Shown one piece after another: positions 1 to 6,816 of a stretch of 9,632 nucleotides of DNA. This stretch comes from Gemmatimonadota bacterium (GTDB lineage Bacteria; Gemmatimonadota; Gemmatimonadetes; Longimicrobiales; Gaopeijiaceae). The notes beneath the pieces are model-generated. The model had not been told where the DNA came from. It saw only the letters and a program-made list of their open reading frames with translations, and searched no databases. The DNA lies in contig SKZC01000230.1 in NCBI GenBank assembly GCA_007127575.1, positions 1 through 9,632 of the forward strand. Reading direction: 5' to 3'. Made by a program: the position numbers and the translations under genes. Position 1 is the first letter of the stretch. Every line of letters starts with the position of its first letter.

Positions 1-180
1 CGACTCGATCTTCATCCGCCGGCCTCGGCCGTACCCCCCCTGCCTCCGCCGAAGCTCCGGATCCACGTCCCGCTCCATTTCCAGGGAGAGCCCAGCCGGA
101 ATCCCTTCCATGAGGGCCACCAGCCCTCGTCCGTGGGACTCGCCGGCGGTGCGGAAATCGATGTGTCGCAGCACGCCCAT
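1..180 (-). CDS. aroC: Chorismate synthase, N-terminal 60 residues (partial, runs off window)
   Basis: The minus strand from ATG 180-178 encodes MGVLRHIDFRTAGESHGRG and onward, open to the window edge. TAGESHG (residues 11-17) is the first chorismate synthase signature and includes its conserved His. The segment RRRQGGYGRGRRMKIES (44-60) matches the conserved basic RRQ-G-GRG-RM-IE region that binds EPSP and FMN. The enzyme converts 5-enolpyruvylshikimate 3-phosphate to chorismate with reduced FMN, the last step of the shikimate pathway, in the cytoplasm. The N-terminus is of the Bacillus-like type (LTAGESHG, RRQ, GRGRRM) rather than the enteric FGESHG type. GGAG lies 10 bases before the ATG. 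It follows the lipoprotein gene on the same strand, so it may be read from the pil transcript. This short gene start is easily missed because only 180 bases are in view. Confidence 0.93.
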   Translation of the reverse strand, partial: MGVLRHIDFRTAGESHGRGLVALMEGIPAGLSLEMERDVDPELRRRQGGYGRGRRMKIES

Positions 181-199
181 GGCGCATTCACTCCATGAC

Positions 200-225
200 G
201 AAGGCCCGGCCGGGACCGGGCCTCC
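200..225 (-). other. Strong GC hairpin in the leader of aroC
   Basis: In minus-strand RNA a 10-bp stem with one G-U pair (225-216 with 209-200; core GGCCCGG / CCGGGCC) closes a six-base loop. It ends six bases before the GGAG ribosome site of aroC (194-191). No U-tract follows, so it is not a standard intrinsic terminator. It could influence aroC translation or mRNA stability, or be chance in GC-rich DNA. The rest of the 147-base gap holds no convincing promoter. Confidence 0.4.
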
Positions 226-327
226 AATGGCGGCTCACCGAGGCGAGTCGCCGGAAACGATGTCGTCGGGCCCGTAAGCTGCGGCCCGGTCCAGGTACTG
301 TCCAGCCCGGAAGGGTGAGACCCGACC

Positions 328-3300
328 TCAGTTGGGACCGCGGGTCACGTCGTGGGCGGTGATCTCCACCACGGCCACGCCGCCTCCTTCCGTCGCACCG
401 GAGAGCTTCACCACGATGCAGTCCGGATCCGTGCCCGCGCTGAAGGGGTCCACCGCTTCCTCTCCGGCCACCGTGACGGTATCGCACGTCTTCCCGGCGT
501 TGTCCCCTGGGAAGGGGAGGGTGGCCCGCACCGGACCCAGCATGGTGTCCCGGATGAAGGCCCGCCCCTGAAGATCGAAGTTGCGCGTGCTGTGGATCTC
601 CACCTCCCCGTCACCCACAGGCACGAAGGCCAGGCTCACCGCCTCCGGGGGCCCCAGGGGCCCGCCGGTGTGGAGGGGGTGGAGAGCCACTCCGGCGCCG
701 CCGGGCTCCGTGGGCACCGTCCCTTCCAGACGCAGGTCGGGGTCGAAGAAGTACGTGGCGAAGAGCCCACGTCCCACGCCCAGGGCGCCGTCCCGGTTCA
801 TGGCCACACCCAGGACTCGCTCCGCGGCGTTCCCCGTGAGGTCGGTTACCGTGGTCTCCCGGGTGAAGCGCTCCTCCTGCGCCCTCCAGTAGAAGATCCG
901 CCCCACTTCCACCACGCCCTCACCCACCACCACGGCGCTCCGGTCGGTGGAGTGGGCGATGAAGGTGGTGTCCGAAAGGCCCACCGACTCCACGTCCCAG
1001 TTCCCCGGCTGCACTCTCGGCTGGAAGAGGGACGGAACCCCGGCAGGGAGCTTATCGTCCCGGAGATCCAGCACGGCGTCGGGGGTGGCCCCCCACCCAT
1101 AAAAGGGATCGGACTCAAAGACGTCGTCCCGGTCTCCGGGGCGGTGGGTCTCCGCCACGATCCCCGGGACCTGGAAGCCGGAGCCGTCCGTCACCGTGGT
1201 GGTACTCAGGTAGTCCACGCCGGCCACGGCGTACTGATCCGTCCCCGACTCCACGGTGCCGTGATCCGTCACCAGGCGGATGGCCATGTCCGGTCCCACG
1301 GCCGGATCGAAGCGGCCCAGCCGAACCGTCCCGTCCGGCGCGGCGCCTGTGGGAAGGGTCGAGAAGACGAAGAGCCCTTCCGAGTCCTGGGCCAGGAACT
1401 GGGGGCGGTCGGAGAAGTCGTGGAACTCGATGTCGAAGCTCACGCCCACCCCCTGCCCCGTCTCTTCCTGCACGTCCCAGAGGAGGGCGTTGGGCGTGGA
1501 GATCCGGTGAGTTTCGGAGCCGATGCCGCTGGACAGATCTACCTCCGAGATGTTCGTGCCCCCGGAGTTGGCCACCCACAAAGTGTTGTCATCTCCGGTG
1601 GCCAGGGAGAGCCCCCACGGCTGGGAGCCCACCGAAACCGTGCCCAATCGTTCGAAGGGGTTCAGGTCATACACCTCGAGACGGTTCAGCCCCAGGTTCG
1701 AGAGGATGAGCCATCCCTTCCCTGGATGGACGAGGGCGTCGGCGATGGCCCCGCCTTCGGGGAGGCGAGCCGTGGTGCTCCACGGGACCACGTGAAGGGC
1801 CCGGGTGAGAGTCACGTTGTCCGCCGCCACCACCGCATCCGGGTCCGAGTCATCGCACTCCAGGCTCTGATGGGAAGTAGAGGAGATGGCGGCCCCGCAG
1901 TTGTCAGCCCCATCCACCATATAGCCCACGAAGTCCAGGATCAGAGTGTCCGGCGTCACCTCCGGGTCCACCGCGAAGGTGTCATAGAGGTCCTCCACCA
2001 CGAAGGTGAAGGTGGTATCCTGGACCCCGGACGCCCCTGAGCCCTCCGGCGCAATGGTGTCCGCCATGGAGATGACCGTGGGGTCGGGAGTGCCCGCTCC
2101 CCGGGTCTGGGGCACGGCCTGCACAGTGAATCCGCGGATCCGTACTCCGGTCCCTCCCGGGTCGTCCTCCCCTTCTACTCGAATATCCACGGTATCCCCC
2201 AGCTCCACCCGGTTCGGATCCCCCGTCGCTCCTCGTGGAGTGGGAATGATCCTCAAGCTGGGCGCAATGGTGTCGTCCTCTTCGCCGCTCACGAGGACGG
2301 TGCGGGTGGAGGTCTCACTGACCACGTCGTCGGAGTTGGTGGCCCGGGCCTGAAGGGTGAGCTGACCTTCGGCTCCTTCGGGGAGCTCCACCTGCCAATC
2401 ACCTGGGAAGGTCATCTCCTCCGGAGCGCTGGGGTTCGTCCAGCGGAGGGTGTCCACCACCACCCCGCCCACGAAGACCTCCACGACGGTGAGACCCGCC
2501 GGGTCGGACGCCTCTCCCTCCACATCCACGGTCTGGCCCTCCCGGAAGGTCCGCCCCTCTTCAGGAGCCAGGATCCGGATCCGGGGTCCGCCCATGGTGA
2601 TGGCGATGGAATCCCGGACCACGTTCCCGTCCACATCTTCCAGGACGGCCCGGACCCACTGGCTGCCCCCCACAGGCTCCTCACCCGTGGGCTGGAGAAG
2701 CCTCCGCACCACCGAGTCCGCCACGGCACCACCCACCTCCGCAGTCCGGCTCTCGAAGAGGGCCACCTCCTGGTGGGTGCCCAGCTCCCGGTCGCCTCGA
2801 TGCTCCACTCCGTCGAAGGTGACGGACTGGATCCCGGCGGAGGCCGAGGCCATGGCCCGGGCGATGATGGACTCGCCCAACGGGATCACCGTACCGGGCT
2901 CTTCCACGTCCACCGACACCGAGAGGGCAGGAGGCGCCTCCGGCGTGGTACCGATGTGGATGGAATCCCTCCCCACATTCCCCAACCCGTCCTCCACCAC
3001 GGCCCGGATCCATACCGTCTCGTCCTCGTCTTCACCGGTGGGCTGGAGCCAGCGCATGAAGATGGTGTCGGTGACCTCCCCGCCCAGGCCCTCGCTCCTG
3101 GGGGCGAAGCGCTGGACCTCCTCATGGGTGCCCACGTCCCGCTCACCCCGGTGCGCCACCCCGTCGTAGGTGACGTGCTGGATCCCGGCCTGGGCCTGAA
3201 TGCGCGCCCGGACGAAGACGGAGTCGTCGGAAGCGATCTCCATCCCCTGAGGCGGCTCCTGGAATTGGATCTTGGGCGGCTCCAGCTCCTCCATGGTGAT

Positions 3301-4374
3301 CTGGATGGTGTCCGAGCCCACGTTCCCCTGCCGGTCCTCGGCGGTGACGACGACGTGCACTTCTTCCGCGGAGAAGTCCTCCGAGGACCGGAGGATTCGC
3401 ACCAGGGTGGTGTCCGGGGAGGGGTCGTCCAGCTCAATGGGCCAGGGCTCGAACTTCTGGACCACATGGTCCGTGCCCAGGTCCGGGTCTCCTCGCAGGG
3501 CCACACCTTCCATGGTGACGTGGGAGACGGCGTCGTTGTCCGTCACCCGGGCCCGGACCGTGAGGGGCTGAAGAGCCGGGATGTTCAGTCCGGGAGAGGG
3601 CGCCAGGATCTCCACCACCGGGGGTTCCTCGTCGATGAAGACGACCCGGAGGAGCTGGTCCGCAGGGGCGGCGGCGTGGTTCCCCTCCAGGTCCTCGGCC
3701 ACTCCCTCCACCACGAAATCCCCCAGATCCAGGTCTTCGGGGACCGTATACGTGAAGGTGTGAACGGCGGTTCTTCCCTCCACTTCCTCCTGGAGCTCCA
3801 CCACCGTCTCCCCGTCTTCGTCCACGAAGCGGAAGCCCAGGACGCGCAAACCGATGTTGTCCTGGGCACCCACCTCGATATCCATCTCCCTCCCCAGCCC
3901 CACCTCATCCTGGGAGAGGGTGACGGAGACGGCGGGTGGAGTCAGGTCCACGGCACGGATCACGCCCTGGGACGCTTCACTGGTGTTCCGCTGGGCGTCC
4001 GTGGCCCGAGCGGTAACGGTGACCAGCGTATCCGTGATCACGGACGGGATGGAGAAGACGGCCTCCACCGAAATCTCCAGCGCGTCCCGATCCGGCGCCA
4101 CCACTTCCCGACCCTCGAAGTCCCCCACCACGGCGCCCAGGCTCACCGAGTCCACCCGCACCGCCCCAACCGCCCGGGCCCGCACCACCAACTCCTCCCC
4201 GGAATCCACGCTGGCCGGAACGGAGAGGTCCACGATCCGGGGCCCCACACCCACCCCGGGCCCGAAGAGGTTGCCGCCGTCGCACGCCCAGAATACCAGG
4301 AGGGCGAAGAGGACGAGCCCCAGGGGGCGGAGGGCGCGCATACCCGTAGCCGCGGAGTGCCGGTGGGGGATCAT
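328..4374 (-). CDS. Giant predicted lipoprotein with Ig-like repeats and a beta-propeller-like C-terminal region
   Basis: This 1348-residue protein is not assigned to any named family. The N-terminus has a basic start, a hydrophobic helix (LGLVLFALLVFWA) and Cys31 in a lipobox-like context FWA|C, so lipidation is likely although -3 Phe is not canonical. Ig-like beta domains lie at about 46-140 and 144-246. Three related modules of about 112 residues follow (251-361, 366-475, 481-594), each with an [DE]GVxxRG-x(4)-GT segment. Two more Ig-like regions lie at about 598-697 and 700-860. The C-terminal part (about 870-1280) looks like a beta-propeller: GWLILSNLGLNRLEVYDL then VGSQPWGLSLA and LWVANSGGTN resemble YVTN/NHL repeats. 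Besides Cys31 there are only two cysteine pairs (826/840 and 1297/1319), possibly disulfides. The composition is acidic and it has no visible catalytic motif. It starts 13 bases after pilQ behind GAGGAAGG, so it is probably co-transcribed with the pilus genes. Role inferred: envelope or surface scaffold or adhesin linked to the pilus secretin. Confidence 0.85.
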   Translation of the reverse strand: MIPHRHSAATGMRALRPLGLVLFALLVFWACDGGNLFGPGVGVGPRIVDLSVPASVDSGEELVVRARAVGAVRVDSVSLGAVVGDFEGREVVAPDRDALEISVEAVFSIPSVITDTLVTVTARATDAQRNTSEASQGVIRAVDLTPPAVSVTLSQDEVGLGREMDIEVGAQDNIGLRVLGFRFVDEDGETVVELQEEVEGRTAVHTFTYTVPEDLDLGDFVVEGVAEDLEGNHAAAPADQLLRVVFIDEEPPVVEILAPSPGLNIPALQPLTVRARVTDNDAVSHVTMEGVALRGDPDLGTDHVVQKFEPWPIELDDPSPDTTLVRILRSSEDFSAEEVHVVVTAEDRQGNVGSDTIQITMEELEPPKIQFQEPPQGMEIASDDSVFVRARIQAQAGIQHVTYDGVAHRGERDVGTHEEVQRFAPRSEGLGGEVTDTIFMRWLQPTGEDEDETVWIRAVVEDGLGNVGRDSIHIGTTPEAPPALSVSVDVEEPGTVIPLGESIIARAMASASAGIQSVTFDGVEHRGDRELGTHQEVALFESRTAEVGGAVADSVVRRLLQPTGEEPVGGSQWVRAVLEDVDGNVVRDSIAITMGGPRIRILAPEEGRTFREGQTVDVEGEASDPAGLTVVEVFVGGVVVDTLRWTNPSAPEEMTFPGDWQVELPEGAEGQLTLQARATNSDDVVSETSTRTVLVSGEEDDTIAPSLRIIPTPRGATGDPNRVELGDTVDIRVEGEDDPGGTGVRIRGFTVQAVPQTRGAGTPDPTVISMADTIAPEGSGASGVQDTTFTFVVEDLYDTFAVDPEVTPDTLILDFVGYMVDGADNCGAAISSTSHQSLECDDSDPDAVVAADNVTLTRALHVVPWSTTARLPEGGAIADALVHPGKGWLILSNLGLNRLEVYDLNPFERLGTVSVGSQPWGLSLATGDDNTLWVANSGGTNISEVDLSSGIGSETHRISTPNALLWDVQEETGQGVGVSFDIEFHDFSDRPQFLAQDSEGLFVFSTLPTGAAPDGTVRLGRFDPAVGPDMAIRLVTDHGTVESGTDQYAVAGVDYLSTTTVTDGSGFQVPGIVAETHRPGDRDDVFESDPFYGWGATPDAVLDLRDDKLPAGVPSLFQPRVQPGNWDVESVGLSDTTFIAHSTDRSAVVVGEGVVEVGRIFYWRAQEERFTRETTVTDLTGNAAERVLGVAMNRDGALGVGRGLFATYFFDPDLRLEGTVPTEPGGAGVALHPLHTGGPLGPPEAVSLAFVPVGDGEVEIHSTRNFDLQGRAFIRDTMLGPVRATLPFPGDNAGKTCDTVTVAGEEAVDPFSAGTDPDCIVVKLSGATEGGGVAVVEITAHDVTRGPN
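2593..2934 (-). repeat. Ig-like repeat module, copy 3 of 3 (lipoprotein residues 481-594)
   Basis: Contains GIQSVTFDGVEHRGDRELGT, then RRLLQPTGEEP, QWVRAVLED and NVVRDSIAITM. The DNA also resembles copy 2, so the pair probably arose by a recent tandem duplication compared with copy 1. Confidence 0.8.
2950..3279 (-). repeat. Ig-like repeat module, copy 2 of 3 (lipoprotein residues 366-475)
   Basis: Contains GIQHVTYDGVAHRGERDVGT, then a RWLQPTGEDED segment, VWIRAVVED and a NVGRDSIHI strand. The same elements recur in copy 3 in the same order. Confidence 0.8.
3292..3624 (-). repeat. Ig-like repeat module, copy 1 of 3 (lipoprotein residues 251-361)
   Basis: Begins PPVVEILAPSPG and contains VSHVTMEGVALRGDPDLGT (284-301 region), then ends with a NVGSDTIQITM strand. 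It aligns by eye with copies 2 and 3 and is the most diverged of the three. Confidence 0.7.
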
Positions 4375-4381
4375 GGGCCGA

Positions 4382-4389
4382 CCTTCCTC
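4382..4389 (-). promoter_or_regulatory. Ribosome binding site deciding the lipoprotein start
   Basis: GAGGAAGG on the minus strand overlaps the pilQ stop codon and ends 7 bases before the ATG at 4374. The alternative in-frame ATG at 4341, closer to the signal helix, has no comparable site, so 4374 is preferred. Confidence 0.7.
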
Positions 4390-6217
4390 AGTTCCGGTCC
4401 ACGTGGGGGGTCACCAGGATCATGAGATCCCGCTGGTTCCGCTGCTCCCGAGTGAGGCGGAAGAACCGCCCCACCACGGGCATGTTCTGGAGGATGGGGA
4501 TCCCGGCTCGGACTTCGTCCCGCTCCGTCACGGTAAGTCCGCCGATGACCACCGTCTCCCCGTCCTGAACCAGGACGCGGGTGTCCGCCTCCTGGGTGTT
4601 GAAGATGAAGCCCAGCTCCGGATCCGCCAGCTCGATCCCGGAGCGTTCGGCCCGGAGCGTCATGAGGATGAAGTCACCGGCCGTCACCGTCGGCGTCACC
4701 TCCAGGACGATTCCCGTTTCCTGAATGTCCACGGTGGCCTGGGGCGGACCGAACTGGCCCTGGGGACCGGTCCCCACGTCCACGACCCGGATGGGGGTTC
4801 GTTCACCCACCAGGATCCGAGCCTGATGGTTGTCCATCACCGAGACCTGGGGAGCGGCCTGGATGTCGCTGAGGTTCATGGACTCCAGAGCCTCCACGAA
4901 GGTGATGAGGGTGTGACGGCCCATGATGAGGCTGGAGATGAACTCCAGCGAGGGGTTCACCACCCGCTGGTTCGCATTCCCCAGCGCGGCGATGGAGTTA
5001 CCTCCCAGCGCCACCACGTTCTCCCCTTGGTCCAGGAGCTCGTCCTGCCCGATCTGGCCGTCTCCGTCCAGGTCGATCCCGCCGGGATGGATCCGATTGA
5101 GCTGGTTCCCCTGGGAATCCTTCAGGTCGTAGACGACTCCGAACTCTTCCAGATCCGTCCGGTTCACGAAGATGATCTTGGCGGAGATGGTAATCTGGGG
5201 GGTCTGGAGGTCCAACGACTCGATGAGGTCCTCCACGGCGTCCAACACCCGGGGCACATCCGTCACCACCAACGAGTTGGTGGACTGGTTCACGGTGACC
5301 CGTCCCCGCTCCGAGATGAGGGACTCCACGGACTGTTCCAGCTCCGAGGCGGAGCTGAACCCGATTCGGAAGGTCCGGGTGAGGAGAGCCTCGAACTCCT
5401 CCCGATCCCGAAGGTTGTCGATGCGGTCCACCCGGATGATCCCGGAGGCCGCTTCCTGAGCCGCCAATCCGTGCGAGTCCAAGATCGCCTGGAGGGCCAG
5501 GTCCCAGGGCTGGTTCCGGATGTCGGCGTTCACTTCGCCGGTGATGTCCGCTCCCGGGACGATGGAGCGCTCGGAGAACTCGGCGAAGGTGAAGAGCACT
5601 TCCCGGATGGGCGTGCCCGAAAAGGAGACGGTGATGGGCTCGCTCTGGGGCTGGGGCTGGAACATCCCCCGTCCACCGGCGGTGCCGGATCCGGGACGCC
5701 GGATCTCGGGGCCCGTCACTTCGGGCACCGCCGGTGCCACCTCCACCGAGGCGGGGGACACGGCCGACGGCTCCTCCACCGGGCGTCCGGCCGCCACGTC
5801 CTCATGGACCTGGTCCCCGCTGGACCAGGGGTCGAACTGGGACCCGGGGTTTTCCAGGGAGACCCGGACGAAGCCGTCATCGGCCAGGACCATGTATCCC
5901 ACGAGTTGGTCCAGCTCCAGAACCACTCGGACCACGTCCTCCGAGTACTGGCTGGCCTGGACGGATCGGATCCCGCCCCGGTCCACACCCTGGAAGCTGG
6001 AACGGGGAAGCTCGAGCCGGGCACCCATGAGATCCACCACCAGACGGGTGGGCCCGTCCATGGTGAAGTCCCGGGTGTCCACGGCTCCGTCCACGGCGAT
6101 GACCACCTCGGTCCGGTCCCCGGAGGGGAGGACGCTCACATCCGTCACTGGGCCGTTATCGGCGCCGGGCGATGCGAGAAGAGCGGCGGCGGTCCATGCG
6201 GCCACGGTCCAGCTCAT
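4388..6217 (-). CDS. pilQ: Type IV pilus outer-membrane secretin PilQ
   Basis: This 609-residue secretin forms the multimeric outer-membrane channel through which the pilus passes. Domains in order: a hydrophobic signal segment (about 4-19), an AMIN-like peptidoglycan-binding domain (about 24-120) and a Pro/Ser/Glu-rich linker (about 125-192). Next come a secretin/TonB short N-terminal domain (about 195-265, ITVSFSGTPIREVLFTFAE) and one N1/KH-like domain (about 275-340, RVTVNQSTNSLVVTD). The secretin core (about 341-606) includes QAAPQVSVMDNHQARILVGE, VPVGRFF-like VVGRFF and the ending DLMILVTPHV. A 12-residue EF-hand loop lies at 382-393. The signal peptide carries no Lys or Arg in its first 34 residues, although ATG 6217 is strongly supported by AGGAGG and the ATGA overlap. 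One AMIN and one N1 domain make it shorter than many proteobacterial PilQ proteins. The lipoprotein gene starts 13 bases downstream. Confidence 0.95.
   Translation of the reverse strand: MSWTVAAWTAAALLASPGADNGPVTDVSVLPSGDRTEVVIAVDGAVDTRDFTMDGPTRLVVDLMGARLELPRSSFQGVDRGGIRSVQASQYSEDVVRVVLELDQLVGYMVLADDGFVRVSLENPGSQFDPWSSGDQVHEDVAAGRPVEEPSAVSPASVEVAPAVPEVTGPEIRRPGSGTAGGRGMFQPQPQSEPITVSFSGTPIREVLFTFAEFSERSIVPGADITGEVNADIRNQPWDLALQAILDSHGLAAQEAASGIIRVDRIDNLRDREEFEALLTRTFRIGFSSASELEQSVESLISERGRVTVNQSTNSLVVTDVPRVLDAVEDLIESLDLQTPQITISAKIIFVNRTDLEEFGVVYDLKDSQGNQLNRIHPGGIDLDGDGQIGQDELLDQGENVVALGGNSIAALGNANQRVVNPSLEFISSLIMGRHTLITFVEALESMNLSDIQAAPQVSVMDNHQARILVGERTPIRVVDVGTGPQGQFGPPQATVDIQETGIVLEVTPTVTAGDFILMTLRAERSGIELADPELGFIFNTQEADTRVLVQDGETVVIGGLTVTERDEVRAGIPILQNMPVVGRFFRLTREQRNQRDLMILVTPHVDRN
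5039..5074 (-). other. EF-hand calcium-binding loop encoded inside PilQ
   Basis: PilQ residues 382-393 read DLDGDGQIGQDE. This fits the canonical 12-residue EF-hand loop: Asp at positions 1, 3 and 5, Gly at 6, Ile at 8 and Glu at 12. It is also like a dockerin or thrombospondin-type DxDxDG loop. It sits in an insert between the early secretin-core strands (FGVVYDLKDSQGN) and the segment NPSLEFISSLI. Sequence match is direct; calcium binding is inferred. Confidence 0.7.
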
Positions 6218-6816
6218 GAGAGACCTCCTTGGGTCGGGTCTGCGCCCCCGGGCGGAGGATCTCCGTCGGGGGGGGTATCCGGCTCCGGGGGCTCCGGAGG
6301 CTCCGGGTCACCGGGAGCCGCCTCCAAAGTGTCCACGGGGGGCTCCACGGGCTCCCGGGGCCGGAAGAGCTGCTGCGGTGCCGGGTCCGTCGCGCGCCTC
6401 AGCTCCATGATGCGCTGCTCTCTGACACCGAACTCCTCCACTTCCACCATGATCCGGCTCGGTTGAATCTCCATGACCCGCACGTTCCCCACGACCTCTC
6501 CCGTGCGGACCCGGTACGCCTGGCTTCCATCCCCTCCGGTGAGGCCCAGAAGGGCCACACTCCGGCTGGGATCGGAGGAGGCGATGATGCCCAGGAGCCG
6601 AAGCTCTTCGAAGCGGGGCCCGTCGAGATCCCCGGTGAGGGGCTGGAAGGGATTTCTCCGCTCGAATTCGGGATAGTGGAAGATCTCCCGCTCGAAGACC
6701 AGGGGCACGGTGTCCGAAGGTGACTCCTCCGGTGGGTCCTGGGCCGAGCCCGTGATGGGGAGGAGGAGGAGCGCTCCCAACGCGACGGGGACGAGGGACC
6801 GGGCGAGCTCAACCAC
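6214..6816 (-). CDS. pilP: PilP-type periplasmic pilus protein (GTG start, no lipobox)
   Basis: This 200-residue exported protein occupies the pilP slot between pilO and pilQ. PilP normally bridges the PilNO complex to the secretin PilQ. A Sec-type signal peptide (about 1-25, hydrophobic LVPVALGALLLLPITGSA) is followed by a probable cut before QDPP. The segment FERRNPFQPL (51-60) matches the R-[DN]-PF-x-PL motif typical of PilP, followed by a compact beta domain (about 67-142: LRLLGIIAS, AYRVRTGEVVGNVRV, RIMVEVEEFG). The rest, about 145-200, is a Pro/Glu/Asp-rich disordered tail. Classical PilP is a lipoprotein; here no cysteine is present at all, so inner-membrane anchoring by lipid is not possible. 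The start is GTG at 6816-6814, supported by AGGAGG six bases upstream. Overlaps are 8 bases with pilO and ATGA with pilQ. Confidence 0.82.
   Translation of the reverse strand: MVELARSLVPVALGALLLLPITGSAQDPPEESPSDTVPLVFEREIFHYPEFERRNPFQPLTGDLDGPRFEELRLLGIIASSDPSRSVALLGLTGGDGSQAYRVRTGEVVGNVRVMEIQPSRIMVEVEEFGVREQRIMELRRATDPAPQQLFRPREPVEPPVDTLEAAPGDPEPPEPPEPDTPPDGDPPPGGADPTQGGLS
6224..6229 (-). promoter_or_regulatory. Ribosome binding site of pilQ
   Basis: A perfect AGGAGG on the minus strand lies six bases before the pilQ ATG at 6217, inside the last codons of pilP. Together with the ATGA stop/start overlap it indicates strong, coupled translation of the secretin. It also fixes a start that yields an unusual signal peptide. 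Confidence 0.8.

Noticed and set aside
200..225. Intrinsic terminator after the lipoprotein gene
   Set aside because: The hairpin is strong, but the following bases (TCATGGAG on the minus strand) contain no U-tract and lead straight into the aroC ribosome site.
12..227. 71-codon minus-strand frame over the aroC start
   Set aside because: It is out of frame with the clear chorismate synthase N-terminus and its translation has no motif.
188..487. 99-codon minus-strand frame in the lipoprotein-aroC gap
   Set aside because: Mostly inside the lipoprotein gene in another frame, Arg/Gly-rich, no domain.
352..2040. Plus-strand open frame of 562 codons
   Set aside because: Antisense to the lipoprotein gene, with low-complexity His/Gly/Arg-rich translation and no recognisable motif.
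4339..4341. Shorter lipoprotein start at ATG 4341
   Set aside because: It gives a neater signal peptide but has no ribosome site, while ATG 4374 has GAGGAAGG at proper spacing.
2773..4425. Plus-strand open frame of 550 codons
   Set aside because: Antisense to the lipoprotein and the pilQ end. Its apparent repeats only mirror the Ig repeats on the other strand.
3854..6466. Plus-strand open frame of 870 codons
   Set aside because: It lies opposite pilQ and the lipoprotein N-terminus, crosses gene borders, and its translation is rich in H, G, R and P with no domain. It is a typical antisense shadow in GC-rich coding DNA.
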